From assembly GCA_963822595.1 (NCBI GenBank), contig CAWGIG010000001.1, positions 62,001 through 126,000 of the forward strand: a DNA stretch of 64,000 nt, read 5' to 3'. This DNA is from CAVRUH01 sp963822595. Its GTDB lineage: Bacteria > Chlamydiota > Chlamydiia > Chlamydiales > Waddliaceae. This document shows positions 1 through 10,111 of this stretch, piece after piece (the first letter of the stretch is position 1; each line of letters begins with the position of its first letter). The position numbers were made by a program, and so were the translations under genes. Under the pieces are notes generated by a model. It was not told the DNA's origin. It worked only from the letters and a program-made list of their open reading frames with translations, and ran no database searches.

Positions 1-53
1 AGTGTTTGCATTAAAAAGCGAGTTTAGTTGGAAATGAATTTGAGGAACAAGAT

Positions 54-1415
54 GTGGAACCCAAGGAAAAATCAGGAAGAAAGATTTTAAATGTGATGAA
101 ATCCGTGGCCTTACTTCCTGTTTACGGCAGCGAGGCCCTTGTTAATGGATCAAAAATCCATTGGAATGGTCACAAAATCGATCGAGTGGAAGAAATTCAC
201 CCCGATATGCTCGCAACTACCGAAACCATCGAGGGGATATTGTGTCCTTCGGGTGAAGATTCAGTAGGATGGAGAAGAAAATTGATCTGCGGCGCGCAGG
301 TGTCCCTTGAAATAGCGGGAAGCTATTGCGGCGGCAAGCCCTTCGACGAATTTTTAACCCTTTTCTCATGGAAACTGGCCGAAAACGACGAGATCATCAT
401 CCGTCTTCTCACAGGCCCCATGAGCCTCTCAAAAGATCAAAAAAGGAGAATCAAGCTTCTACAGCGAATATATGCGACACGCTTTGAAGCAGTGATAGCC
501 AAAAACACATGGGAAATTTTCCCAAAACTAAAAATGCGCGAGCAACATGCAAAGATGCTCATTGCAGATAAACACTACTTTGTTATCGGAGGAAACAATT
601 TGAACAATTGGCAACTTCCCCAAGAACACCTAGAAGGAATTAATTATCGCGGGACTTTGGGGCTAGGGAGAATGCTCGATATGGATATTGTCGGACGAGG
701 GGCGGAAACAGGAGAAAAGCTTAAAAGAGTTTTCGATGACCTCTGGCTCAATTGGAAGGGCGATTTGGGGATCGCGCCAAATGAGCCAGTTGATAGAGGT
801 TTTCAGGAGAAATCGATCATTCCGCACGATTTCTTCTCTCAGGACGTGCGTTTGGTTGGGGATTGTTCGATCCATGTCGGTGGAGCGCATCAAGGAAAAG
901 ATAATCACTGCGAAAGGGTCTATGTGAGGGCTATTGACTCTGCATTTAAAACGATTTACATTTCTAATATGGCATTTAACCAAAAACGGATTGTGCAGGC
1001 AGTGAGAGAAGCAATCGAACGGGGTGTCAATGTTGAAATCATCTCAAACGGGATTAGTAGGGCTCTTTCTATTCCTGCGCGTATTCAGGGAATGAGAAAT
1101 TCTAAGTATTTTCGAGTGCTTGTCAAGCTTGATGGGGTGAACGTCAGCTTACATGTCATGCATAAGTCGTTCCTACATACAAAAGTGATGGTTGTTGACG
1201 AGGAAACAATGCTGATCGGTAGTATGAACATCGACAAAAAAAGCACACGATGCGATGACGAGATTCTTTTGGAGATAAAATCCCAGCAAATCGCACTGGA
1301 AGCATTGGAACATTTGCGCATGATCAATGGTTATGCTATTGAATTCCAAGACAATGCAAAAATTGTAAGGCCGATAGAAATCATGGCCGACAAATTATTA
1401 GATGGAATTCTTTGA
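54..1415 (+). CDS. Phospholipase D-like / cardiolipin synthase-like protein
   Basis: A 453-aa protein with two HKD (HxKxxxxD) motifs: H165-K167-D172 (HAKMLIAD) and H375-K377-D382 (HTKVMVVD), the second followed by a GSMN block. Paired HKD motifs form the active site of PLD-superfamily enzymes, which move phosphatidyl groups or cleave phosphodiesters. The GTG start is supported by a GAGGA Shine-Dalgarno 7 nt upstream and an in-frame stop at 12-14, so the gene is complete. I see no signal peptide or strong membrane segment; cardiolipin synthases normally have N-terminal helices, so a soluble or effector-type PLD is equally possible. Substrate unknown. Confidence 0.85.
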   Translation: MEPKEKSGRKILNVMKSVALLPVYGSEALVNGSKIHWNGHKIDRVEEIHPDMLATTETIEGILCPSGEDSVGWRRKLICGAQVSLEIAGSYCGGKPFDEFLTLFSWKLAENDEIIIRLLTGPMSLSKDQKRRIKLLQRIYATRFEAVIAKNTWEIFPKLKMREQHAKMLIADKHYFVIGGNNLNNWQLPQEHLEGINYRGTLGLGRMLDMDIVGRGAETGEKLKRVFDDLWLNWKGDLGIAPNEPVDRGFQEKSIIPHDFFSQDVRLVGDCSIHVGGAHQGKDNHCERVYVRAIDSAFKTIYISNMAFNQKRIVQAVREAIERGVNVEIISNGISRALSIPARIQGMRNSKYFRVLVKLDGVNVSLHVMHKSFLHTKVMVVDEETMLIGSMNIDKKSTRCDDEILLEIKSQQIALEALEHLRMINGYAIEFQDNAKIVRPIEIMADKLLDGIL

Positions 1416-1523
1416 GGCAAAATCCGCCTAAACTTACGCTTTAATTTACACTATATTTATAAAAATAAATAATATGTTATAATATTAATTATAAGTAATA
1501 TTAATTTATTATTAAGGTGAACT

Positions 1524-4523
1524 ATGAATATTAGTAACCTTGAAAAAGCTGCACAAGCGTTTTCTACAGCTGCTAATCAAGCAGCCGTAGAAACTAAAAA
1601 TGATATCCTTAGAGACAATATCCAAACCTTATCCAAAGAAATCATGCAATATGCAGGAGATCGGCAAAATTCAGCGGCTTCATGCTCCGCCATGATTAAC
1701 AAAGCCAGCCGGCTTTATGACATATCTAAATTTAATTTTAATGAAACTTCAATGGCTGCTGTTGAAAATCATTATGTAACGCTATCAAAATTAGCTACTT
1801 CTGTTATCCATAATAAGATGATGGAGGGACAAGCCGATTCCAGCTGGTTGTTAGATTTTTTGAAATTAGATAAAAATATCCAAAAAGAACTATTAAACGA
1901 TCCTCAAATTTCTCAGCGTTTTAGCGCTGCCATTTCTGAAGCAGGGCCGAATCTTCTATTAAATCGAGAGACGAGATTAACATTGTTCATCCGATTGGCC
2001 TTCGATGAAAATCCCGATATGCGTAAATTTACCATAGAATTACTAAAACACAAGGATCTCGACATAGATCAAAGCATGACGAATGGCAATACAGCTCTTC
2101 ATGCAGCAGCAAAGACTAATGATGATCTATTAATAAAGGAGCTTTTAGCTGCCGGTGCGGATCCCCTCAAGAGCAATCAGGCGGGAAAGACCCCTTTCGA
2201 TTCTGCGGGATACAGTAGGTGTCGCGAGCTGTTTTTAAAAGTCATTCCTTTTGATACTGTTGTTAAAGGAGAACCATTCGGCAAGCAGGCACTAAAATGG
2301 GCTTGCACTCAGTATCTTCCTGAGACCTTTGATTATTCCCCCTTCGTTAATTATATAAAATCTCATCCGTTAGATAACGGCCTCCCTTATAATACAGAGG
2401 ATTGGAATATTAATTTCATGAACGGACTCCTGAAGCAAGGATTATTAATAAAAGGACTTCCAGAAGATGAGTTACAAAGATGCTGCTATTACTGCATTGA
2501 GTATGAAAGCGTAGAGGGACTTAGAACAATATTAAATTCGGGACGTTTACCTTTTCTAGCAATTAACAAAACTGATTTATTAAGCGCTATTGAATCGAAT
2601 AATTCACTCGCAACAGCCTTAGAAAAGGAACTTAAAAACGTTAAAAGTTCGCTTGGTGAGGAAGGACTTCAGGCTTATCAGTCCCTATTCAGAAATCTAG
2701 CCGGAAATGATACACGCCGTACAATCCACCTAGAAGCAATTGATCATGACTTCCAGATACTCATTGAAAATAAAATGCCAGGCGCAGAAAAAGCAAAAGC
2801 AGATTTCGATGACAGTGAACGTACTCTAACTCAAAGAAAAAATCTTGCTGAAGCACTTCAGATTTTTAATGAACCTGTGAATGCAGAAACGAAGGCTCTG
2901 AATGCTGTCAATAGGGGTGAGGACGTAACCTCAGTGCTTAAACAGTTAGCTTGGATGGGAAATGACAATGCCCTTCTCACAGAATTAGAAAAATTTTTAG
3001 GTTTTGGTTTAAATGATAAATTTGGAGAGCAAGTTCATGCTATGAACAAAATCATAGCTAATGTTGCCTTAGAAAAAATGTATTATGTAGGAAAAGAATC
3101 TTATAGCGGCGGTAAACAGAATTGGGTGGCACCTTATTTCGCAGATGCTTTGAATAACACACAGTCAAAACTCACGGAAGCAAATCTTTCGAAGGAATTG
3201 GAACCTGCGCAGACTGTTCTTAAACAGTGTATTACAGAAATTCAACAACAAACCCGTTGGACTGATTACTTTACGACACGTCTAGAAAAAGAAATTGATT
3301 TCGATTCTAACCGACTCCTACAATCGAAAGAATTAGTAAATGCCATTAACTCCCTACCTGTAGGACAAAGTTGCTTAGTTCCTGTGACCACACTGGGACA
3401 TTCCACCCTCATGAGGATTGAAAGAACCGGAGAAGAAAACGTTCGAATTTTATTTTACAATACGGGACAAGGGGTAAGGGGAAATCATGCTGAAGGTTTA
3501 GGAGGAACATATCAAACGTTTATCGAATATAGAGAAGTCCCAATCAAAAATCTGCAAGATCCTGAGAAATGGACCCTGTTGATCACAGGAGAATTACGAG
3601 ATATGACTTCAATTTATGGGTTATTGAAAAGTATATGTGTAGGCGGGAAGAAGCAGCCCGCATCTCTTCATGAGGAATATTATGAAGCAGTACAGAAGTC
3701 CGGCAGCTGTGCTTACCAGTGTTACATGGCAATGATTAGAGAAAGACTCATTTCTTCTCTGCCGAATCCTGTTGAGGGGCTTGGTTTATACAAAGCCGTG
3801 AAAGGAATGATGCTCAATACGTTTGAGGAAAGAACACGCGCGTTTCTCAAACCAAATATTGATGAGCAACTGCAAAGTAAGCTTCAAGTTGTGGGCGCTG
3901 AATTGAATATTGCAAATGCTCTTGTAGACCCATCCAAAAGACAGAATTTATTGAAAGAACTCATTACTGAGCTTAGAGGGCATCACCTTGAAGACTTAGT
4001 TGAAGAAATAGAACAATCAGCAAAGGCTCCATCACTTGTTTTATTTACTGTCGTTAGAAGAGCTATAGACGAACTGACCATATTGGATGCTCCCTTAACT
4101 CAAAATGGCCTTGCAAAAGATGCCATCATGGCACGTCGAAAAAAAGAAGATCTTGGCAAGCAAGAATACAAGAAAATCTTGGATGATTATCTTAATGATT
4201 TTCAACTAACTCCGGAGAGGTCTGACCAATGGGCAAAGGTTTTCGCCACGCAATATATGGGTGGGACTTTCCAAAGCACAGCGGTTGAGTGGGCTGTCAA
4301 CAATTTCAATAAGATTCCTAAAGGTCCAGGTGATGACGATCCCCGCTGTGTTCTTCTTAACCGTTTTGTACAAGGAATGAGGCGTCAAAATATTGATAAT
4401 AGGGAATCGATGCTTTCTCCCTTACTAAAGGCTTTTGCCAACAATCCTGAAATGGTTGCTTATTTACGGAAAGAGTGCCTTGAACCTAAGACAATCCAAG
4501 GCCCTTCAGGTTTTGAATACTAA
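1524..4523 (+). CDS. Large ankyrin-repeat protein with a possible CE-clan cysteine protease-like centre
   Basis: A 999-aa protein starting after AAGGTG. Residues about 185-230 hold an ankyrin-like repeat (GNTALHAAA, LLAAGADP, GKTPFDSA). A central segment has H626 (GHSTLMRIE), N646 (LFYNTGQG) and C729 (SGSCAYQCYMAMI), in the His-Asn/Asp-Cys order and local style of CE-clan proteases such as Ulp or ChlaDub. That reading is inference. The last ~65 residues are clearly related to a fragment at 45423-45632 (shared IDxRES, SPLL, MVAYLR). No signal peptide is seen. Host-directed ankyrin effectors are common in intracellular bacteria, which is the likely context. Confidence 0.7.
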   Translation: MNISNLEKAAQAFSTAANQAAVETKNDILRDNIQTLSKEIMQYAGDRQNSAASCSAMINKASRLYDISKFNFNETSMAAVENHYVTLSKLATSVIHNKMMEGQADSSWLLDFLKLDKNIQKELLNDPQISQRFSAAISEAGPNLLLNRETRLTLFIRLAFDENPDMRKFTIELLKHKDLDIDQSMTNGNTALHAAAKTNDDLLIKELLAAGADPLKSNQAGKTPFDSAGYSRCRELFLKVIPFDTVVKGEPFGKQALKWACTQYLPETFDYSPFVNYIKSHPLDNGLPYNTEDWNINFMNGLLKQGLLIKGLPEDELQRCCYYCIEYESVEGLRTILNSGRLPFLAINKTDLLSAIESNNSLATALEKELKNVKSSLGEEGLQAYQSLFRNLAGNDTRRTIHLEAIDHDFQILIENKMPGAEKAKADFDDSERTLTQRKNLAEALQIFNEPVNAETKALNAVNRGEDVTSVLKQLAWMGNDNALLTELEKFLGFGLNDKFGEQVHAMNKIIANVALEKMYYVGKESYSGGKQNWVAPYFADALNNTQSKLTEANLSKELEPAQTVLKQCITEIQQQTRWTDYFTTRLEKEIDFDSNRLLQSKELVNAINSLPVGQSCLVPVTTLGHSTLMRIERTGEENVRILFYNTGQGVRGNHAEGLGGTYQTFIEYREVPIKNLQDPEKWTLLITGELRDMTSIYGLLKSICVGGKKQPASLHEEYYEAVQKSGSCAYQCYMAMIRERLISSLPNPVEGLGLYKAVKGMMLNTFEERTRAFLKPNIDEQLQSKLQVVGAELNIANALVDPSKRQNLLKELITELRGHHLEDLVEEIEQSAKAPSLVLFTVVRRAIDELTILDAPLTQNGLAKDAIMARRKKEDLGKQEYKKILDDYLNDFQLTPERSDQWAKVFATQYMGGTFQSTAVEWAVNNFNKIPKGPGDDDPRCVLLNRFVQGMRRQNIDNRESMLSPLLKAFANNPEMVAYLRKECLEPKTIQGPSGFEY

Positions 4524-4607
4524 TAATGGCCTCTAACTCCTCGATTTTTAAATATTCTTTTTGTACATTGTATAGATAGCTCCTCAAAGGATAAACGTTG
4601 GGTATAA

Positions 4608-5609
4608 ATGATCAATTATGACACTAGAAGTTATATCAGCAACAGCGTCATTCATCATGTTGTCAACGCACTCATTAGGAGCGAAGGCAGTTCTGCCCAG
4701 TTCATTCAGGATAGCGCAGGAAGAGCGTGGAAAGTCATTAAAAATGATGGAAATGGGATAGATTTTGGGCGGGAAGAGAATGGGAAAATATCCATTTTCC
4801 GAAAGATTATAAATGCCATTGTATTGTTCTTTAAATGTTGGAGCTATGATTTTTTAACGAAATATAAAAATGCAATTGTGCACATCAATAGAGCCGGCAG
4901 AAAAATTCAAAAAAAAGAAAAATCAACTCCAGGAATATCCTTGAATGTGTTTCCTAAAATCCCAACAAATGAAAGCCTCACCATCAAAAAATTTGATCTA
5001 GCTTCGGAACTGTTGGAAACCAAATATCGAAATATCGATAAAACCGTTCTTGCAATTAAAAAATATACAGGAAGTTTTCGTTTAGCAAATGTTTGGGCAC
5101 GTCTGCTAGGAAGATTTGCAGAAACTTTCCAAATGGATATAGTCAAAACTATAAAAAATGAAAAAAATAAAGACATCACAGTTATTCTAAGGGAGGTAGA
5201 CGGACATAATGACGATGAACAATATAGGATGTGGATACCGGGTACGAAAAATTCGGAAAACGTCATCGAACCTAAAGGTGGAATCGTCATCTTGCTTGCT
5301 AAAAAAATAGTTCTTAGAGGAGATGTAAACAGGATTTTAATTAAGCAAGGCTATAGGAACTTCGTGCGAATTCCTGAAAGATGGCATTGGTTTGGAGAAT
5401 TTAATTCAGCAGATACAACTCAAATGGTTGAAATGAATAAAGATACCATACGTATCACCGTCGAAAAGAGCATTTATATCAAAAGTTTCAGAGAGGAGAG
5501 AGATACCCTTCACAACGATATGGATGCAGACTGGAAAACGCGCGGAGAGGTTATTATAGGAAATATTGCTAATAAGCAAGTCATCCTAAACCACGATCAT
5601 CTGTTGTAA
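4608..5609 (+). CDS. Hypothetical protein
   Basis: A 333-aa protein that I do not recognise. The N-terminal part contains a hydrophobic stretch around residues 85-105 (IINAIVLFFKCWSYDF) followed by a lysine-rich segment; the rest looks globular with alternating beta-like segments near the C-terminus. It follows the ankyrin protein by 84 nt on the same strand and could be co-transcribed. A palindromic repeat lies just downstream. No catalytic motif is visible. Confidence 0.6.
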   Translation: MINYDTRSYISNSVIHHVVNALIRSEGSSAQFIQDSAGRAWKVIKNDGNGIDFGREENGKISIFRKIINAIVLFFKCWSYDFLTKYKNAIVHINRAGRKIQKKEKSTPGISLNVFPKIPTNESLTIKKFDLASELLETKYRNIDKTVLAIKKYTGSFRLANVWARLLGRFAETFQMDIVKTIKNEKNKDITVILREVDGHNDDEQYRMWIPGTKNSENVIEPKGGIVILLAKKIVLRGDVNRILIKQGYRNFVRIPERWHWFGEFNSADTTQMVEMNKDTIRITVEKSIYIKSFREERDTLHNDMDADWKTRGEVIIGNIANKQVILNHDHLL

Positions 5610-5621
5610 GATTATGCATAT

Positions 5622-5797
5622 AGAAACGAAATAACAGGATAAGCATGATCGCAAGCGACAGGATTAAAAAAGGATAAAAAATCAAAGATTTGAAAAATAT
5701 TTAATTTTTTTTAGTTCCTTTTTAGTGTTTTCTTAGATCATCTTTTTTTCTTATCCTTTTTTATCCTGCCGCTTGCGATCATGCTTATCCTGTTAAT
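5622..5797. repeat. Dispersed palindromic element, family A, copy 1
   Basis: A long imperfect inverted repeat. The left arm starts GAAACGAAATAACAGGATAA and contains GATCGCAAGCGACAGGAT; the right arm carries the reverse complement (ATCCTGCCGCTTGCGATC, then CTTATCCTGTTA). The two arms enclose an AT-rich centre. Related copies lie at about 30218-30357 and 55940-56100. It occupies most of the gap between 5609 and 5886 and could end transcription on either side. Confidence 0.75.
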
Positions 5798-5885
5798 GAT
5801 GGTAAAAGCACACATAAAGAATGACTTGCAAAATTACATAAAATAATATATTATTTTGGATGTTTATTAATAAAATAGGTTGATT

Positions 5886-6137
5886 TTGGAAAAGCCACGC
5901 ACAAAAGATGAAATGTTTATCATATGTCTCTACGATGAAGGAATCGCCCTAGGCGATACAGAAACGCCTATAGACTGCTATAAGATCGGAACTAAGGTAG
6001 GCCTTCACCCAACAGCCACTAAGACCATCTGCGTCCTCCTAGCGAAGGCTAATTTCATCAAAAATAAGGGTGATAACCAGATATCCATTACCCAAAACGG
6101 AATCCGACTTGTCGAAAGATTACGAGGTCTTCTCTAA
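5886..6137 (+). CDS. Small winged-helix-like protein
   Basis: An ~83-aa protein. An AGG at 5877-5879 is 6 nt before a TTG at 5886, preferred over an in-frame TTG at 5880. The segment IGTKVGLHPTATKTICVLL followed by KANFIKNKGDNQISITQNG resembles a winged-helix DNA-binding fold (recognition helix then wing). Its 3' end overlaps the convergent gene on the other strand by 18 nt. Role unknown; a small transcription factor is the best guess. Confidence 0.5.
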   Translation: MEKPRTKDEMFIICLYDEGIALGDTETPIDCYKIGTKVGLHPTATKTICVLLAKANFIKNKGDNQISITQNGIRLVERLRGLL

Positions 6138-8345
6138 GCCCTCTATGGCACCACTAAGAATCGGAGTTTTGTAAAATAACCCAAATCCCTCTTTGATAAT
6201 CTCCGCGAAATTTTCAGGTCCATAATTTTTTTGGGTGTATTCAATTAACTTCAACACTTCTATCATTCGATTAAATCGATCTCCAATAATCACTCTTTCT
6301 CGAATCAACAAAGGAGGAATATTTATCATCGCATTAATTTTTTGTATTTCTTGAGGATGAATAGGTTCTCCATGAATCATCTTCATGAAGAGGCAAAGTT
6401 GGGCATTCGCGGCCCCTGACACGTCTATGCCATCTTTGCATGTCAAACTGAAAGTATCGGGATCTAAAATATCCAGCAACTTAAGTTCAAGAAATAGATA
6501 GAATAGCTCGATAAAATCCCTTCTATTTCCTACTGTAAGAACGTTTTTGTTCGAAAAGAAAATTCGATGTATTTCAGCAATAATCCCCGAAACAAATTTA
6601 GGGAAGATTTGTTTTTTAATTTCTTTGGGGAAATAAAATCCGCAATTTTCGTCTTCCAGCTGTTCTTTGAAAAGTTTGATGAAAATGTTAGCATGATTTT
6701 CTTGCGCATATGGAGCAGATTGTTCGTAAAATTCAGTATCTTTTGATAGAGATACCACTGTCAGCACATTTTCAAATTCCTGTTGATTTTGCAGATCCTC
6801 TAATACTACAGATCTAAAGTGTTCTTTCCAGGATGTTCTATCTTGTAAGTTGATCAATAGATGCTTTCTTTTGGTGGATTCGCTGTTATAAAACCGCAAA
6901 AACCCTTTGAATTCTTCGATGACGAAGGCTTTATGAATGAACTCCTGGAATGTAGGAGAGGGAATTCTAAGATTAGTCATCTTCTTTTCATTCACATATA
7001 GCGAATAAAGTTGATCAGGGATATTGTATTGTGAAATGGGGTCAAATCCGTAATAGCCACCTTGTTTTATGATATCTAAAACCTTAATTAACGGGCCATT
7101 TGGATGCATTTTTAGGAGTTTATTCATCTTCACATGTTCGTCTAGAAGGCTTCCCCAGATATATTGAGGCTTTTCTTTTGCATGATTCTCATCTACTTTG
7201 TCCAGCAGTTTTTGAAGCCAAATAGAGATATCATTGAATCTAAGATTGTTTGTCATTAAGGCATGGCAAAGCTCGTGAGTGATATCTAGAATGGCATGGG
7301 CCAGTGTATTAGATTTTTTAGGAGGATAGGCAATCCATTTTTGATATTCTTTTGAGAGCATCGACTCTCTAAGGAAACCCAAGAAGTCATTGAAATACTC
7401 GAAACTTGTTTTTACAGGAGAATTTCCCATAAGATTTTTTGAGTTACTGCTTAGCAGCAGAGCCATCAGCGCTTTATTAATGTCTCGAACGATATCCCAG
7501 CGAACATGAGTTTTGGTCTCGTGAAAATAGTTATTCATAGCAGGTTCGATAGAACGAATCATCGATCTTGCAACATCATTAGAAAGTCTATCTTCCCATA
7601 CTTGTAAGGATTCCAGTGGATCTATAGCAGGTTCTTTGGAAATTTTATTTTCTATATCACAAACAAGTTTAATGTTCCGAATCAATCGCGGACTAAAAAA
7701 ACGTGTTCCGTCCTCTTTTCGCAGGAAAAAAAGTTCGTACCCGGTATCATTTTTTACCATCACTAAATCCATAAAGATGTGAGAGGTTTGAGTAGTTGTT
7801 TCTTCTTGGACCTGAAGTTCATCGCTTCGTGACATCGCATCTTTAGCTAGCTCAAGAATCCACTTTCCTAAAACACCTTGGTCGATTTTTCTTACAATGC
7901 GATTCAAATAAAAGTCTTGGAGCTGTTTGTATTCTTTGAGGTTGGCAACGCTTTTTTCCTTTGTTTGGCTAAACAGTGAAGTGTATTTGTCAAGACGTTG
8001 AGCTGCTTCACCGACGATAACCATGATTCCTTTGACACCCTCTACGGCTTTTTGATTTCCTGTGTTACTGGAGTCGTGTTTATAGAAATTTCGAATATAT
8101 TCGAGGATGGTATGGAAGGTTCCTCGGAGGGCTTTTATCGCCGCATCGGGATTTTCCCCAGATAAATGCATTTTTTTTGCTGTTAGTTCGACCACCTCTT
8201 TATTATGTTCGGCGATTTCTTCGATTTTCGCTGAGGCGTTATCTTTATCGAACTTCAGCTCTGCAATATCAGCCAGGGTTTCGACGGCTTCGTCTATAGC
8301 GACCCCGCCCTGAGTATCGTGTATTATGTTTAATTTATGTGGCAT
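6120..8345 (-). CDS. Large hypothetical protein with an HExxH motif
   Basis: A 741-aa, mostly helical protein that I do not recognise. Residues 357-361 read HELCH within an ILDITHELCHALM context, matching the HExxH zinc-binding signature of zincin metalloproteases. I could not identify a third zinc ligand with certainty, so protease function is only a possibility. No signal peptide. Its 265-nt upstream region is AT-rich and divergent to the FadL-like gene, so each probably has its own promoter there. Confidence 0.55.
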   Translation of the reverse strand: MPHKLNIIHDTQGGVAIDEAVETLADIAELKFDKDNASAKIEEIAEHNKEVVELTAKKMHLSGENPDAAIKALRGTFHTILEYIRNFYKHDSSNTGNQKAVEGVKGIMVIVGEAAQRLDKYTSLFSQTKEKSVANLKEYKQLQDFYLNRIVRKIDQGVLGKWILELAKDAMSRSDELQVQEETTTQTSHIFMDLVMVKNDTGYELFFLRKEDGTRFFSPRLIRNIKLVCDIENKISKEPAIDPLESLQVWEDRLSNDVARSMIRSIEPAMNNYFHETKTHVRWDIVRDINKALMALLLSSNSKNLMGNSPVKTSFEYFNDFLGFLRESMLSKEYQKWIAYPPKKSNTLAHAILDITHELCHALMTNNLRFNDISIWLQKLLDKVDENHAKEKPQYIWGSLLDEHVKMNKLLKMHPNGPLIKVLDIIKQGGYYGFDPISQYNIPDQLYSLYVNEKKMTNLRIPSPTFQEFIHKAFVIEEFKGFLRFYNSESTKRKHLLINLQDRTSWKEHFRSVVLEDLQNQQEFENVLTVVSLSKDTEFYEQSAPYAQENHANIFIKLFKEQLEDENCGFYFPKEIKKQIFPKFVSGIIAEIHRIFFSNKNVLTVGNRRDFIELFYLFLELKLLDILDPDTFSLTCKDGIDVSGAANAQLCLFMKMIHGEPIHPQEIQKINAMINIPPLLIRERVIIGDRFNRMIEVLKLIEYTQKNYGPENFAEIIKEGFGLFYKTPILSGAIEGLEKTS

Positions 8346-8610
8346 GACCTTTACTCCTAGATAACTATGTATTAGGCCTCTACTTATCAGGTCCTAGTTA
8401 TATTATTTCACACCTCCATTTATTTGTGAACAAAATAATTTAATTTTTAATTACTTTAGGTTGATAACGAAGTGATCGTATTAAAATATGACTTCAACCA
8501 TAAGGTTTTTTTGTAATCACCATAGGGATGCCATTTTTTTCTTGGCATAAATGTCATGTTCCCTTAAATTTCACTTTGATTATAAATATCTTTAAAGTTA
8601 AGGAGTTAAC

Positions 8611-9816
8611 ATGAAAAAGACTATATTAAACCTTTGCATTCTGCTAAGTCTACCTAGCATGGCATTTGGTTTGGCTAAGGAGTTTGGTATTGGTTATGGC
8701 GGAGTTGCCTTTCCACAAACGTCCACAACAATGAATTTTAATCCCGCCCTGATAACTGCCCAAGGAAATCGTTATGATGCGGGACTTGCTCTGGAGTATT
8801 TTTGGGGCCGTGCCAAAATAAAAAATAGTGACAATGATAGCTTTAATCAATCAGCGTCCTATCACAGAAGATATTTGCCGTTTGGGGCTATTGGCTATTG
8901 CCAGCAGTATAAAGATACAAACTTTTATATTGGTTTTAGCACAGATAGTGTGAGATCAGCGGCTAATTCACTTAATAAAACTCTAGTGGCCATTGGTACT
9001 TCCCATCAAGCCAGTGAGGCGATAAATCCCATTTTTGTTCCTACCTTGGGCTGGAAGATCAATGAATGCCACGCCGTTGGGATCGGTGTTCCTTTCTTCA
9101 TTGGAAGATTTAGGATAAATGGTTTACAGAACCTCGAGCAGGTCTCTGCTTCTCCTGAACATGTGACTAATAAAGGTTACGATTATGCTTTTGCATGGGG
9201 TCTGCGTTTTGGATGGCTTTGGCATGTAACACCATGCTTTGATTTTGGCCTATCTGCAAATACCCCTCAGCTTGGTACAACCAGCTTCCGTAAATACAGA
9301 GGACTTATAGCTCGTAGAGGAAAATTCGAGATCTCCCCCGAAGTGAAAGCAGGTATCGCCTATCATTACGAAAAGTTTAGTTTTGTTTTTGATTTGCAAT
9401 ATACTATCTATAATGCAAGTAGAACCCTACATAACTCCCCTACCAGCCCGCATTTATTTGGCACTAAGAAAGGCCCTGGGTTTGGATGGAATAACTTGCT
9501 TAACCCTGTTGTGGGAGTCGTTTATCGCTATGATGAGGCGATAACTTTGCGCGTAGGTTACGGTGATCGTCTACCTCCATGGACAAGACACTCAAATACC
9601 GTGCCTAATTACATAAATCCGTTCTTCACCCTTAAGAATTACTATACTTGTGGCGCCACTTGGGCTACTGCATGCGGTACAGAATTTACCTTTGCCTACT
9701 TATTTGGCTATCGAGGGGTCAGAGGCGATAGAGAGGCTTCTTTAGCAAATGGGAGGATGAATACCCAGCTAGGGACCCATACCTTCTTTATCGAGTTCGG
9801 AAAAGTCATGTTCTAG
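8611..9816 (+). CDS. Outer-membrane FadL/OmpP1-like transport protein
   Basis: A 401-aa protein with a signal peptide (MKKTILNLCILLSLPSMAFG, cleavage near residue 20) and a mature part rich in alternating aromatic/glycine strands. It contains an NPA-type element (NFNPALIT) near the mature N-terminus and ends in a strand finishing with phenylalanine (EFGKVMF), typical of BAM-assembled barrels. These features fit the FadL/OmpP1/TodX family, which carries hydrophobic substrates, especially fatty acids, across the outer membrane. An AAGGAG Shine-Dalgarno precedes the ATG, and a terminator-like hairpin follows. Confidence 0.75.
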   Translation: MKKTILNLCILLSLPSMAFGLAKEFGIGYGGVAFPQTSTTMNFNPALITAQGNRYDAGLALEYFWGRAKIKNSDNDSFNQSASYHRRYLPFGAIGYCQQYKDTNFYIGFSTDSVRSAANSLNKTLVAIGTSHQASEAINPIFVPTLGWKINECHAVGIGVPFFIGRFRINGLQNLEQVSASPEHVTNKGYDYAFAWGLRFGWLWHVTPCFDFGLSANTPQLGTTSFRKYRGLIARRGKFEISPEVKAGIAYHYEKFSFVFDLQYTIYNASRTLHNSPTSPHLFGTKKGPGFGWNNLLNPVVGVVYRYDEAITLRVGYGDRLPPWTRHSNTVPNYINPFFTLKNYYTCGATWATACGTEFTFAYLFGYRGVRGDREASLANGRMNTQLGTHTFFIEFGKVMF

Positions 9817-9831
9817 CACTGGTTAAAAAAA

Positions 9832-9881
9832 TTACCATTAGAGTAGGGACGGATTTTATTCACTCTCTATTCTAATGGTAA
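9832..9881 (+). terminator. Hairpin terminator after the FadL-like gene
   Basis: An 11-bp perfect stem, TTACCATTAGA at 9832-9842 with TCTAATGGTAA at 9871-9881, continuing with weaker inner pairs. It lies 16 nt after the stop codon. The T-rich tract is poor, so efficiency is uncertain. Confidence 0.5.
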
Positions 9882-9967
9882 AAATCTCTTAAACTTCATT
9901 TATTCTTCTTTCAGTAGTTTGCATTTAAATTAAGATTAAGCTAAAAAGGTAATAATTACCCTTTATA

Positions 9968-10064
9968 CTGAAGTGAACTCAAAAATCGGTATTTGGGGCA
10001 CTTGCGATCGTTGAATCCCGGGGCTTTGAAGTTCCCGAAATACCGATTTTTGAGCTCACTTCAG
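9968..10064. repeat. 97-bp near-perfect palindrome
   Basis: CTGAAGTGAACTCAAAAATC at the left is mirrored by GATTTTTGAGCTCACTTCAG at the right, with a single mismatch. The inner arms (GGTATTT / AAATACC) also pair. The centre contains GCGATCG. It lies in the 295-nt gap before the SDR gene. It could be a MITE-like remnant or a bidirectional terminator; no second copy was noticed in the window. Confidence 0.65.
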
Positions 10065-10111
10065 GATAACTGATGGGCATGAGATTAGATAAATCCCTAG
10101 GAGGCTGATAT

